Made by a program: the position numbers and the translations under genes
Assembly: GCA_011800805.1 (NCBI GenBank)
Contig: MPNW01000989.1
Coordinates: forward strand, 1-29,327
Source of the DNA: Hirudo medicinalis
Taxonomy: Eukaryota; Annelida; Clitellata; Hirudinida; Hirudinidae
Length of the DNA stretch: 29,327 nt
Direction: 5' to 3'
The notes under the pieces: generated by a model
The model's database searches: none
The model's input: only the letters and a program-made list of their open reading frames with translations
Told to the model about the DNA's origin: nothing
Part shown: positions 11,901 to 22,559 of the stretch, in pieces
How positions within the stretch are numbered: the stretch's first letter is position 1
How the letters are laid out: each line of letters opens with the position of its first letter

Positions 11901-13070
11901 CTTGTTGTATCATTGAGTTCGGTCATGCAAATGGATAATATTTTCGACTGCATCCAACAATACAATTTTTTACAACAATGAATGTCCCTTTCTTGGGTTT
12001 TATTTGTTGAATCATGGATATTTATGTATTAAATTCTTACAAATTATTGAACTGTCAATCCCAAAATTTTTTATATTAAAAATAATGCAAATTACTTAAA
12101 AATGGCTCCGCAAACACTTGGGTCAACACCCAGAAAAGTCAAGAATGTCCAAATTAAAGCAGTTTTTAAAAATGTTATTTAGTATTTGTCGGTTGAAATA
12201 CCCTTTTATTCTTAAAGGAAATTCACCGACTTATAAGTATGTAATGTTACTTATTTCTAAACAGATTTTGTTGTAAAAAATGTTTACATTCTTCACCTTA
12301 TTATTATGAACAAGAATATTATGCCTCACAAGTAATTATTAAAAGTATTAATTATAAAAACACACCAAGAATTAATATCGTGGGTTATATAGTGCAGTTT
12401 TCAAAGGTTGTTCACAAGCACATCCTTAGCAATATGTTTGTTCAAATAATTTTTAGATGATAAATTATTGTTTCAAGAGCATGAATACCTAATAAGATTA
12501 CAATTTCAAATGACAAATGGCACGAGAGAATATAAAGAATGTCCTCCTTTGGAACTGCGCAGTTCCAATATTTCTACTAGTCTTTGTGAACATAAAAACA
12601 AATAAATTAACCCTTTGGAAAATTGTTTTAGCGTATTAAAAAGGATTATTTTAATTATTTAAGGATTATATTAGCTGCAAATATTTTGCATTAAATTTGC
12701 AGAGCAACATAAGGCTCATGTTCCATCACAGACGTCTTCAGCATTCAGAACAAGAACAATTTCAACATTGGCTTAGAGCAAGACCTGACCAGAGACTTAT
12801 TGAACTTGGTATAAAACTGGCAATAATTAAATTAATGAAAACAATATTATTAACTATTGTTATTACTATTTTACGATGGTGTAGATCTACCACTGGCATA
12901 CAACGTGCTCAACAGCACTGAGGACCCGCGAACTCCAAACATGATCAGCATATCGTGGACAGGACAGAGTGAGGCCTCCATTTCAGTCAAAATCAACTGC
13001 ATCAGCACCNTCTTTTTTTTTCTTTTGTATCGCTCCCTAAAGTTTAAAATTTACAAACTCTTCAAAGCAT

Positions 13071-13103
<33 letters not shown>

Positions 13104-16100
13104 ACACATATGTTACATAGATTAGGTATACCCAATTAACTGTCACCTCTTTAATCTTCTTTCGAACATTCTATTGTTTGTGCATCCGAATTCTTTTTTC
13201 ATTTTGTGTTTTCCCGAAAGATGAATTTATAGCTGATGAAAATAACATTCGTAAATGTTTTATTTGTCAGACAATATTTTATTTCTTATATTTGTATTTC
13301 AGCCCAATGGAGCTGACAGGAAAAACAAGAACGACTCAATAAAACTTTCCAAAGTACCCTCAGCAGAACGAGTGAGTAAATCAACCTCTAATTTTACTGA
13401 AGTAAAGTTGATGTTGTAAGAAAAACTTTTAATGACGTTTTCAATATTTGAACTTATTTGAATCACATTTAAAAATATTAAATAACTCACCTACGCTCAC
13501 CAATTGATTAATTTTTCTTTGTCATGCGTTTATGAGGTGATATTTCATCTTTTAAATGAACTCAGCTACCTCTTGGGATTTGAGTAGAGAAGCACATTCC
13601 TTGAAGAAATCGTGACGTTTTTTTTTTAAGTTTCATAAAAATTTGTATTTATATTTGTATTTATAAAAAATTTGTTAATATATGGATATTAATATATAAT
13701 ATAAGTATTACAAATGCTCTGGTTGAACAGAAAAGTTTTAAGATTGATTTTAAATGAGGCAACATTCCAAGTCTTCGCTCCACATGCATGAAATGATCTG
13801 TCTCCACAGTGAACAAGTGAACAGTGAACATTGGGACGATGAAGTTGAGTCTGACGAGTGGAATGAGACCCTATCATTTGAGAGGAGGTTCTATTGAGGA
13901 GTACTTGTAGGTATTGAAGGGATTGGTTTGTGTGACTCACAAACAGTAAGTGCAAACTTGTAGGATATTCTTTATGTGAAGATTATCCATTAGTGGTGAT
14001 GTGTGGTCAGAAAGTCTGATTTAAAATATGTAGGCCCCTCATTATTTTTTTTCTCCTGGTGTTTTTAACATTATTTTACAGTCAAACTGTAGGTGTGTGA
14101 GAGTTATGTGTTCTCTTTGTCTGATCTTGGATGTCAGGCTTTAATATTTTATTCCATTATTGACTGCTGACCTCATTTTGGTTACAATGTTCAGTTGAGA
14201 AATCACAGAAACTCCAGATAACGAGAGAACTTCTCTTTGAAATGGTCCATTTGCGTGTTAATAAAAATAATAATTCAACGTGAATATTAGTCATAAGTTT
14301 TATTGCATCCATCATCACTTGCTCAAAAGAACATTTACTTTGTTCTCAGGATCCCTGATTAGGAACAGCTTAGATGAGCTTGATTGTTTGAAGATGTTCA
14401 CATGCCCTTAAAAGACGCGATCAATAATTTCATTTCCAAATGCAATTTGAGAACATAAAAACAAATTAATCACTCTTCACTGCATGTATTGTTTGGTCTC
14501 AAATTCTTCCAAATTCTCAAAAAAAAAAAAGCCAGCATTTATGCCTGATTGTTTTTATATGCGTGGGAATTTGCGGGGATCATTCTGTAATAGCTCTAAA
14601 GAGATTTTGTTATTTTTAAGTTTGTTTTATTCATTTCTTCATAAGAAATACGAAATACAAAATTTGAACTATGAGTAATGTCACCATTTTTACCAAAATA
14701 AGGGTTGCATTTAATTAAATTTTCATACGTTTATTTAAAGTGAAATGAAAGTTTTAATGAAATATATTGTGAATAACATCTTATTTGTTCAACTATTTAT
14801 TCCTTAAACTGTCCTAACCACCTAGTTATGTGATATTATATTGATGTTAATTTTATTTTGTTACGAAATATTGCAGGACATGTATCATCCTTCGTACGAA
14901 GTGACCACGTTCTCCGAAGTAGGGTTATTTCATTATTGCATTTTTGGTTTGTAATATCAGTATTTGTTTTGCAGCTGTAATGTTTTTATGCATCCTTAAT
15001 TAACATTAATTGAAGAAATTGTGCTAAGCGTTGTTCTATTTAAATTTGTAAATCTTACAAAAATGCGTGGCTCTTGCATTTGATGAATAAATATTTGATG
15101 AAGTTACATTAGAACAACACGTTATTACACAACTATTTCTTTAAAAACATCTGTTATGTTCTTTCCTTGAGTCAATGACGTTAATGATGTCTTGTCAAAC
15201 CTAATTATAAATTCTAATGAACAACATTGCTAAACGAAAGTTATAAAATAAGCAATAGACCGTTATTAAATCATATGTGATTGAATGTCAATGATTATTT
15301 ATATTATAATTTTATAATATATTAAATATTATTATATTTTATATTATTAATTATAATTATCGTCTCAGGTTCAGCCACAATCGAGTGCCTTCTCACCAAC
15401 TGAGTGGGTGAATGATGAAGGACTCCTGAGGCAGGACTCAAAGAAGCCAAAGTTGAATAACTAATTACTTTTATTCAAAAGATTTCTTCACTTAATAATA
15501 ATTATTATTAATATTGTTCATTCAATAATCATTTATTTTTTCCATTGTTCGCGGTTTGTTCAAAACAAAGACAACATTTTATAATTTAATATAACAATTT
15601 GTGGACTTTAATATTACTTAAATTTTCTAAGCATATTAACATTATTAAACCAATTAAGCACATTATTAATAATAAGATTATTATTATTAAACCAATTAAG
15701 CACATTTTTATTAATAATATTATTGTTATTTAAGTTTAACATAATAATGTTAAGCACATTATTATTATTATTATTATTATTATTAAATCAATAACTTCAT
15801 TCCAGTTCATCAAGTCATCAAACTCCAAACTACTCAGCTCAGAACAAAGCAGTGAGTCTGTGAAATAATAGAATTATTGCTGCTTAAATCATCGTGTTTG
15901 ACAACATTTGCCAAAAGTTTATGACTTGACATAAATGTTTGGACTTTTAAATGTCACGAAAACAGTTTTAATAAGAATGGAAGTAATAAACCAAAAATCT
16001 GCAAATAATTTTTTAAATCGCAAAATATATTTAGTTGCATAAATATTTTGTTAATTTCATTAATAATTATTTCAATAATTTATTATTTTGAATCATTTGA

Positions 16101-19100
16101 CGGAATTAAACTTGTCACTCAGATCGGATCTCCTGGAAGCAGCTTCTCTCCAGAACAACAAATCACTCCTCAAGAAAATGATAAAACGTGGACTGACTTA
16201 TGGAAAAACGGTAATTTTCAGAATATTGAATCTATTCTAACTCAATATTTAATTTTATATTTATTTTAATATTTAAAAGCTTGTACGATTTAGAAATATT
16301 TATTTTATTTAATTAAGGACTTGTTTATGTATAATAATTTATAGCATTTATAATAACGTATAATAATGTTCAACGAATGAAATAATCTGAAAATTATTTG
16401 GAGAAATTAAAACAGAATACGCACATTTTGTACGAGATCACATCACCTTCAAACTCACCTGAATTAACGTGATTTTTGCAGAAATCCGACAGCCACTTGC
16501 TCAGCCAATCCTGACGAGGTCGTCATCGTCACTATTCACAGACTCCTCCCCTTCTCCCCCATCATTGAGGGCAACCATTTTTCAGGATGCAAACAACAAC
16601 TTAGTAACTCTTCGCAGCCAGGATAAGGTTTGCACGCAGCACAACATTGCATTTAACATTCAATGTTAAGCAATTACGCCTAATTACGGCTAATTGATCG
16701 TTAAATATAAATCAATGATCTTTATTAATTACGAATTATTTATATTAAACCAACCTAAAGTTGATCGAACATCGACAACAACAACAATAATACCAAGTTG
16801 ATTGTCACTAAGACTTTTCAAAAATATTCATCATTTTAAAATCTCATATTTAATTATTCCCTCACGAACAACACATACAAACATATACAACCAAACATAA
16901 ACAAACTCACACAAAAACATACAAAGACATGGAAAAAGACCGAGGAATGAAACCAAAAAATGGAATAACATTTTCATTGACAGATGGCTCCACCCCATTT
17001 GACTCAGGATTCAACTGCAGGTGATCTTCGCACCTGGTTGAAGGTCAACAATTTTGAAAAGTGGATTCCTGCCTTCGAATATTATTCTGGTATTATTGAA
17101 TTAGTTTGATATTATTGACATTAATTTGATATTATTGACATTATTCCTTATTATTGACATTACTAGTTATCATCAATTAATTAATTATTGGTATTAAATT
17201 GCAATTATATTACAATAACGAATCTTAGTGATATTTGTTTTAGAAGCAAATACTTCTGTTAATTATTTATTGTTTGGCAATTCATTTGTTTTGATCTCAA
17301 GATCTGTTGATCTGTTGTAATCCTTAAGTCGTATCCTTAAGTGTTGTTCGAGGTACCGCCTTCCATGGCCTGAATAATATTGACAGTGAAGAAGATAATG
17401 ACATTAATAACGCAAAGGATAAATTTGGCATTGAAAGGGACAGAAATCTACATGTTGAGTAAAGAGGACTTCATGAAGATTTGTGGAGTTGCTGAAGGAA
17501 TCAGAATGTTCTACAAAATCTACTCAGGGTTTGCTGCTATTATCATTGTTATAACCCTGGAGCATAATTAAATTAAGTAATTAAATAATAATAAGTAATT
17601 AAATAACTAAGGAATAATTAAATTTACTTAAATTACAGTCCCACACAAATTCTCAACTCGATTATTCAGTTAATTCACTGAATACTTGCTCAATAAACTC
17701 AATAGAAAACCTCCCAAGTCTGCGGACTCCGGATTATTTCATTATTATTAATTTATTATTACCATAATGATAATGACAATGCTATTATCATAATGATAAT
17801 GTATATTATTATTATTATTATTATTATTATCATTAATGTTATTTTCAATGTTATTAATATAACAATTTTCTCAACAATAGAATGGGCCCCTCGACGAAGA
17901 AGTCCCTGTATATCTCCCACATGGCAGGAACAACAAGTAGGTCGTTATGAATGCAGACTCTGTCTTATAATTATTATTATTATTGTTATTATTGTTGTTC
18001 TTATTATTATTATTATTTATGGTGTTGAATAATCTGACTAGTTTTTATTATTGGTATTGTTTCGATAATAAAGGTCATGTTGTCGTCGTTGTCGTAGTTG
18101 TTGATGTTGAAGTTGTTCTTGTTGTTGTTGCTATTGTTGTTGAAGTTGTTGATGTTGTTGTTGTGAATTTGTAGGTGCTCAGTTGTTTCTTATTTTAAAA
18201 CTCGTGAATTAATTAGCCATCATTTATTTTTATTAATTTTCATATTTATTTTTAATAGATTCATATCTTTATTATTCTGCATATTACTGACATAAATCAT
18301 AAATATTAGGACACAAGGAAACATAATTCAAATATGACTTACTTTTAATGCAAGTCCACTAATGACCTCTTTATCTGCATTCCTATTGGACCGCCGCGAG
18401 CAAGATGTTATTGGATGAAATGTCCATCACACCTGCCTTCTGCACTTGCGTATCTTTTACATGCAGGGAGGCTTTACATGCGCAAGAATCTTTCCAGTGA
18501 GAGTCTTGAATCTCCATCCAGTGTCAGTTCAACCGTGACGACAGGTTCTTGTTCGAATCTACTGGCCAATAACATCAACGACATGACGCTTGAACATCAG
18601 AATCAGGTCAAGACATATGCGGTGCTCAATCAGACTGACTCCAATAGCTGTGTCAAGTAAGTGCGCCCTGGACTTGAAGTCATCTTCATTGCGACGTTTT
18701 GCAAATGTTTGCTGAAAAATGTTCTAAAAAAATCATCTATTTGATTATTTTAAAATGAAAAACTTAAGTTGTTTGAATGTTTGCAAGACGCGTTGATAGT
18801 TTTTAATGTGTTAAAGTTATTATTTTAATTAACTAAGATATTAATTGATCCACTTGTTAAACTTGTTACGAACGATGTCGATAAGAAATATGAACTGATA
18901 TAAACAACAACAGTAATTGGCGTACTTAGTCGGATGATGAGGTTACAAGCGCATACATTAACTGGCTCAATTTTCCGACAGGAAGGGCTCAAAAAGGTCA
19001 CACGAGGGCAGCGAAACGAGCAGAGGTCACCAGAAAAACGAGAACAACGTCGACAACAACATTCCCAACTGCAAGAAGAACAAATTCTCTGATGATCGAG

Positions 19101-19160
19101 ACGTTGAACTCCGTGAGTTTATTATTATTAAATTATTATTAATATTATTATTATTATTAC

Positions 19161-19196
<36 letters not shown>

Positions 19197-19251
19197 TACA
19201 ACTATTACCATCATTATTATTATTATCATCGTCATTATTATTATTATTATT

Positions 19252-19289
<38 letters not shown>

Positions 19290-19590
19290 TATTATTATTA
19301 CTACTTACGTTATCTGTTGCCTACTAATATCGGAGGTTACTAATGTTATTGCTACTGGATTCGCTTCATGGTATTTCCAAGAAGGGCCCGAGACATTTAA
19401 ACAACCACGTCATTGTTGCTCGTCGTTATTTTGAACGAGAGAAATTCATTTTAGAGTTTCATTCACAAAGGTTCAACATTTTTGTCTGCAAAGGTCTGGT
19501 CGAAGTTTACGCGTTAAATGTTCGAGTAATCGATAACTCGACGATTGTGATGAATCAGTTGTAATGCTACTGCTGCTGCTATTATTAAAA

Positions 19591-19627
<37 letters not shown>

Positions 19628-19869
19628 TTATTCATTCAACTCAACAGCAAAGGCTGAGATTATTATTATTAATTTTATTATTATTATTATTATTATTAAT
19701 GCTGTTATTATTATTATTATTATTAACTTTATTATTATTGTTGTTGTTATTATTATTATCACCACCACCACCCTCATCATCATCATCATCATCATTATTG
19801 TTTATCCTCTCACATTGTGTGGACAGGGTGGAATTGCTTTGGGCTGGTTTTGTTGTCAGTAATAATTGA

Positions 19870-19920
<51 letters not shown>

Positions 19921-20170
19921 ATCAAACTTCTAATTTTAACTGTATGATTTTAAATCTCTGAATGGGACACTTTTTTTACAACTAAAGTCTCGAAGTCGAC
20001 GAAGAGGAAGTGTTGTTGTTGTTGTTGTTGCTGCTGCTGCTGTTGTTGTTGTTGTTGTGAATATCGAACGTCAGGTCTCGTTGTAGCTTAAAATGTTGCA
20101 CTTCTTGCCAAATTATTCCACTATTGTTTCTAATAATAATAATAATGATAATGATAACGATAACAACAAC

Positions 20171-20203
<33 letters not shown>

Positions 20204-21751
20204 GTCATTTGTTATTAACAATTATTATTATTATCATCATCATCATCATTATTATTATGTCATTTGTTATTATGACTTTTTATTGTTATTATTATTATTA
20301 TCAATATTATATATTTTACTATTTATTCATTAGTTAGACAATTATTTATTATGCAACTAATGTTGTTGTGGTCATTATTATGATGGTCGAATTCCATTGA
20401 AACACATGCCACTAATAATATTTGTATTCGTTATCATTATCATTATCATTATTATCATCATCATCATCATCATCATCATCATCGTCNCCGTGAGTTTATT
20501 ATTATTAATATTATTATTATTTTTATTATTACCATTATCATTATTATTATTATTATATATATATATTTTTGTTATTACTATTATTTTTATTTTATCTTAT
20601 TTTTCGGTCACACAAACATTAACAATAAGAATTGTTCGAAAAACCACTCCGAAAGGTTTAGTGTCCGCAAAAGGGTCCGAGATCTCCCTGGACATGTGGA
20701 TTAAAAGTACAAGCCGTAATACAAAATGTCAATCGTACCTAATAGCACCAACCATCAATGTCACCGAGAATTCGCCATCACATCCAGAGATGTGGTCCTC
20801 TTTCTTCGATGGCACCTGTGAGTCCTCCATATCTTGTAGCTCTTGGATTCAAAATCCAAACGATTTTTGGGACATCACTGCTCTCCAGTTGCACATGAAT
20901 GCTCCAACATTTGGCAGCAATCTCTGAGTGTCAACTGGAGCACTTCTCAGCATCCAAGCGTGAATATCTTGAGTGTCATATTTCAAGACTTTGCTGTCGT
21001 GCATCCGGTCCAGGTTGTAGTCATCTGAGGCAACATATACTTCACACACTGTGTAGGTGTATTATTATTATTATTATTATTTATTTTTTTTCGGCCAAAC
21101 AAACATTAACAACTGGAATTGTTCGAAAACCGCTCCGTCGTCGACGTCATCAAAATATTTTCATTATAATATATTTCCAAAATATATCTTAAATCATCAA
21201 GCAAATCAAATGCTAAATGTTGTAAAAAAAATAGAAATCTTTCGGAATGACACGCTCAACTAAGTTATTGACAAGAATACATCTGAGATGCTGAGTTCCA
21301 CTGACTCATGTGTTATTGGTGACATTACTTGTAAGATGATTTTATCAAAGACAATGAGACAAAATCCAAAGAGCATTCGTGCGGAAACATTCAATGGACA
21401 AGAATTTGAGCGTGTTGTTTGAACGTGGTCCTCTATAAATATGTTTTTGAGCCTATGGCACTCCAATGTTACTCCAAGACCAAACCTAGCAATATTAACA
21501 TTGTGATTTCACTAACATGATTGTTGATCTAATCCATTCAAACATAATTAGTTGTCAAGTGATAAATTTCAAATTGTTATTAAAGCTGTCTACTCCGCCA
21601 TACACCTGAAATGGCTCACGTACGCACACCTGGTTGAGAAACTCTGTGAAACATTTCACCTGTCTAATCAACTCGTTGCCCAAATTTACCTGGTTGATAG
21701 GGACGGCACTGATATCGCTGTGACTGATGAGGTACATTGGAAATTACATTG

Positions 21752-21802
<51 letters not shown>

Positions 21803-22139
21803 AATATTTTAATGATTTTAATGAAAAATCATAGAGAGTAATAATATTGGTAATTAACAACCGTTAATTATTAATAACCAAATTACTTGGATAAACTCTG
21901 CGATGTGATGAAAATGTAATTAACGCTAGTAAATGCAATCACATCACATTCATCTTAACGATTCAGCTTCAAACGATGGACAGACTTGTAGTGTAAAATA
22001 ATTAAAATGGAAATAATGATGAAAATAATACTAATTATACATAATAATACTAATTATTATTACGATATAATTTAAGATCTTGGAACGACTCAGGGACCAC
22101 AGCATCTTCACAATGGACGTTTTAACTGGTAGGAACAAA

Positions 22140-22182
<43 letters not shown>

Positions 22183-22349
22183 TTGTTGTTAACATACGAA
22201 ATTAATACTAAGTAGTCAGGCAATAACTAGAAGAGTTATTTACTTAATAAATAATAATGAATCGATTTCAAAGATATTAATTTTCGTCGACAGATAGCGC
22301 CTCTCGAAAGAAATTCATCCTGTTAATACCTCTCTGCCAAAAAGACTGA
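5861..22349 (+). CDS. TFCP2: TFCP2/LSF/UBP1-type (Grainyhead-CP2) transcription factor, about 20 exons, gap inside
   Basis: Exons: 5861-5922 (tentative), 8521-8757, 10389-10451 (likely), 11741-11802, 12703-12808, 12885-13009 (cut by N), 13303-13371, 14877-14918, 15369-15451, 15806-15851, 16123-16210, 16482-16627, 16984-17089, 17438-17528, 17881-17936, 18467-18656, 18982-19112, 21586-21731, 22077-22128, 22294-22349 (TGA). From 10389 onward the phases agree, except across the gap. Family signatures in order: GQSYDIKLKK; FHHRRLQHSEQEQFQHW; DLPLAYNVLN and SVKINCIST (CP2 DNA-binding domain); PNGADRKNKND; HPSYEVTTFSE; a SAM-like module (LRTWLKVNNF, LSKEDFMKICGVAEGIRMF); KKSLYIS; and the C-terminal ubiquitin-like oligomerisation part (VYSAIHLKWLTYAHLVEKL, QIYLVDRDGTDI, FILLIPLCQKD). 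CP2 factors bind DNA as dimers or tetramers in the nucleus. Between 8757 (phase 2) and 10389 (phase 1) at least one exon, expected to carry an FQYVL-like motif, was not found. The gap at 13010 removes about 45 residues of the domain. Exons 18467-19112 insert about 107 Ser/Asn/Lys-rich residues not present in the vertebrate proteins as I recall them. TFCP2 versus UBP1/TFCP2L1 cannot be separated here. Confidence 0.85.
6671..6895. repeat. GAT-rich and (CATC)n microsatellites
   Basis: An imperfect GATGAT/GGTGATTAT run covers 6671-6752, and a clean (CATC)n run covers about 6863-6895. Both are in the presumed first intron of the CP2 gene. Confidence 0.85.
6985..7058. repeat. (AAT)n microsatellite with CAGTAATAA variants
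   Basis: AAT repeats are interrupted by AACAGTAAT units. A further ATT run lies at about 7247-7270. Confidence 0.8.
7815..7890 (-). repeat. tRNA-derived SINE head (degenerate tRNA-like)
   Basis: On the minus strand an A-box-like TGGTTTAGAAGTAG (7877-7864) is followed about 40 nt on by a strong B box GGTTCGAAACC (7837-7827). The B box sits in a T-arm with a GAGGG/CCCTC stem. The flanks TCAAC and GTTGA could form a five-pair acceptor remnant, but no anticodon stem is convincing. A functional tRNA is therefore unlikely, and a tRNA-derived SINE or tRNA pseudogene fits better. Related weaker copies are listed at 11835 and 26003. Confidence 0.5.
9326..9712 (+). pseudogene. Broken coding-like stretch in a CP2 intron, unidentified
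   Basis: Reading from just after the TAA at about 9326, one frame stays open for some 60 codons with protein-like composition (KQFVSIEVSDVTITSVTKIK, KLESWKFKINN, KRSESWKPFE). It meets a TGA, then continues in the same frame for about 46 more codons (SVDGLKINSLVEDSEAAIKN, CVARVLKNIRVIKK) to TAA. A one-base shift opens a third piece (NANAIDVYQFFGQFVEVMNS). There is no start codon and there are no splice sites around the stop. This looks like a decayed single-exon or transposon-derived gene; the family is not recognised. Confidence 0.35.
9752..10225 (+). CDS. Hypothetical 157-residue ORF within a CP2 intron
   Basis: An ATG-to-TGA frame of 157 codons, long for this AT-rich DNA and with mixed composition (GPNLACCEINRGASHLFEP, TQEGLYDGIREFG, FDGSCYFSVSKQD). 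No domain is recognised, and no membrane segment or catalytic motif is clear. It follows closely on the broken coding-like stretch above and may be its 3' continuation in another frame. The stop codon is immediately followed by a consensus-looking GTAAGTA, which may be chance. It could be a transposon remnant or a chance ORF. Confidence 0.3.
   Translation: MTINVKLRSGKAYFLINISVLQFYKQVHLHTRGPNLACCEINRGASHLFEPRFVFVILLRSVFAECLRVEFKFFSIVNCRHRLKGPPNNLGNFFFFESTQEGLYDGIREFGFINSVITNQMNDEMFDGSCYFSVSKQDILCEVSLLNDITKKALKYI
10480..10528. repeat. 15-bp perfect inverted repeat
   Basis: AACACAATTACCTAA (10480-10494) is mirrored by TTAGGTAATTGTGTT (10514-10528) across a 19-nt ATTAATT-rich loop. It begins 28 nt after the donor of the exon ending at 10451. 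Confidence 0.85.
11835..11890 (+). repeat. Degenerate tRNA-SINE copy (possible)
   Basis: AGGCTTATAGTTTG followed by ATCATCAAGAGATT and a B-box-like GAGTTCAAAACCC resembles, in order and spacing, the minus-strand element at 7815-7890 (GGTTTAGAAGTAG, ATCGTCAAAGG, GGTTCGAAACCC). It is heavily diverged. Confidence 0.3.
13010..13010. other. Single-N assembly gap inside CP2 DNA-binding domain
   Basis: The N falls directly after the codon for the Thr of INCIST. In CP2 proteins this is followed by about 45 conserved residues (the EF...KHGGEKGVPFR region through to ...IKVFK). These are absent between here and the next exon at 13303, so the one N stands for missing sequence of unknown length. Confidence 0.85.
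13073..13101. repeat. (AC)n microsatellite
   Basis: A clean CA dinucleotide run of about 14 units, 60 bp downstream of the N at 13010. Confidence 0.9.
13689..13955 (-). mobile_element. 3' end of a CR1/Jockey-type LINE ORF2
   Basis: On the minus strand the 88-residue frame ends RSFHACGAKTWNVASF, INLKTFLFNQ. This matches the widespread C-terminal tail of CR1/Jockey-clade reverse-transcriptase proteins, in the pattern (R)SF..A(G/A)P..WN.LP......FK..LK..LF. Upstream residues YLQVLLNRTSS and HRPNVHCSLVHCGD fit the same region. Reverse-transcriptase core motifs are absent, so this is a 5'-truncated, dead insertion in a CP2 intron, antisense to the host gene. AT-rich sequence at 13620-13690 may be its decayed 3' UTR. 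Confidence 0.6.
15635..15790. repeat. Tandem AAACCAATTAAGCACATT repeat and (ATT)n
   Basis: The unit ATTAAACCAATTAAGCACAT occurs twice with ATT spacers, a third partial copy TTAAGCACATT follows, and the stretch ends in a clean ATT array up to the acceptor of the exon at 15806. Confidence 0.8.
17089..17165. repeat. Imperfect tandem repeat TATTATTGACATTA
   Basis: Four imperfect copies of a unit of about 22 bp containing GATATTATTGACATT start right at the donor after the first SAM-like exon. Confidence 0.65.
17735..17860. repeat. (ATT)n / ATAATGATAATG microsatellite
   Basis: ATT and ATAATG repeats occupy most of the short intron before the exon at 17881. Confidence 0.8.
17965..18170. repeat. 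(ATT)n then (GTT)n microsatellites
   Basis: ATT repeats at 17968-18020 are followed by imperfect GTT/GTC repeats at about 18078-18165. Open frames here are simple-sequence artefacts. Confidence 0.85.
19113..19310. repeat. (ATT)n / (ATC)n microsatellite block
   Basis: The block starts immediately after the donor of the exon ending at 19112. ATT arrays with ACC, ATC and ACT variants end in a clean ATC run at about 19256-19288. Confidence 0.9.
19564..20486. repeat. Compound triplet microsatellite region
   Basis: ATT, CTG, ACC and ATC runs lie at 19564-19795, a pure ATT run at 19868-19919, a GTT/CTG run at 20010-20058, AAT runs at 20131-20203, ATT/ATC runs at 20219-20305 and an ATC run at 20431-20486. 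All are within one CP2 intron. The long Leu- or Ile-rich frames here are simple-sequence shadows. Confidence 0.9.
20487..20487. other. Single-N assembly gap in microsatellite
   Basis: The N joins an (ATC)n run to CCGTGAGTTTATTATTATT, which repeats the sequence at 19111-19129, the donor end of the preceding CP2 exon. This suggests two overlapping contigs or haplotypes were placed end to end. Confidence 0.75.
20600..21049 (-). mobile_element. Retroposon remnant with (AAT)n tail, copy 1
   Basis: Read on the minus strand, an open frame 21049-20849 (VCEVYVASDDYNLDRMHDSK, APVDTQRLLPNVGAFMCNW) continues past one TGA for about 40 more codons. It is followed by a non-coding part that contains CGGACCCTTTTGCGGACAC and ends GTTCGAACAATTC...TTAATGTTTGTG...CCGAAAAATAA, then AAT-type simple sequence. 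The same terminal block recurs at 21058-21150, also minus strand and also running into AAT repeats. That is the layout of a 5'-truncated non-LTR retroposon. The element family is not identified. Confidence 0.45.
21058..21150 (-). mobile_element. Retroposon 3' end with (AAT)n tail, copy 2
   Basis: The minus strand has GGAGCGGTTTTCGAACAATT, then GTTAATGTTTGTTTGGCCGA, then an A-rich stretch and (TAA)n. It shares about 45 bp with copy 1 ending near 20604, allowing a few mismatches. It is severely 5'-truncated. Confidence 0.5.
21752..21802. repeat. (ATTG)n microsatellite
   Basis: A clean run of about 11 ATTG units lies 20 bp after the donor of the exon 21586-21731. Confidence 0.95.
22140..22190. 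repeat. (GTT)n microsatellite
   Basis: A near-perfect GTT run with one GAT unit, in the last CP2 intron 12 nt after the donor at 22129. Confidence 0.95.
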
Positions 22350-22553
22350 AATCAAAGAAATCCGAACTAATATTTCATATTTTTAACATTAATAACAAAT
22401 TGCTAATCAATTACTTTTTAAATGTCTCTAATTCCAATGAATATTTTATTTGATTTTGTAAATACTTTTTCAAAATATTAACAATAATCGTGAAATGTGT
22501 CGAAACAATTGGATGTGAACGCAGATATGATGTCAATTGCTCAATGATTCAAT

Positions 22554-22559
22554 AATAAA
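22554..22559 (+). promoter_or_regulatory. Poly(A) signal AATAAA of CP2 factor gene
   Basis: AATAAA lies about 205 nt after the TGA at 22347-22349. A second AATAAA-like site follows within 25 nt (GCAATAAATG). Confidence 0.5.

Noticed and set aside
17793..18174. Long Ile-, Leu- and Val-rich frames that look like membrane proteins
   Set aside because: They are translations of ATT and GTT microsatellites; similar frames at 19564-20927 have the same cause.
21260..21466. Minus-strand frame of 68 codons upstream of the retroposon copies
   Set aside because: It could be another element piece, but no motif or repeat supports it.
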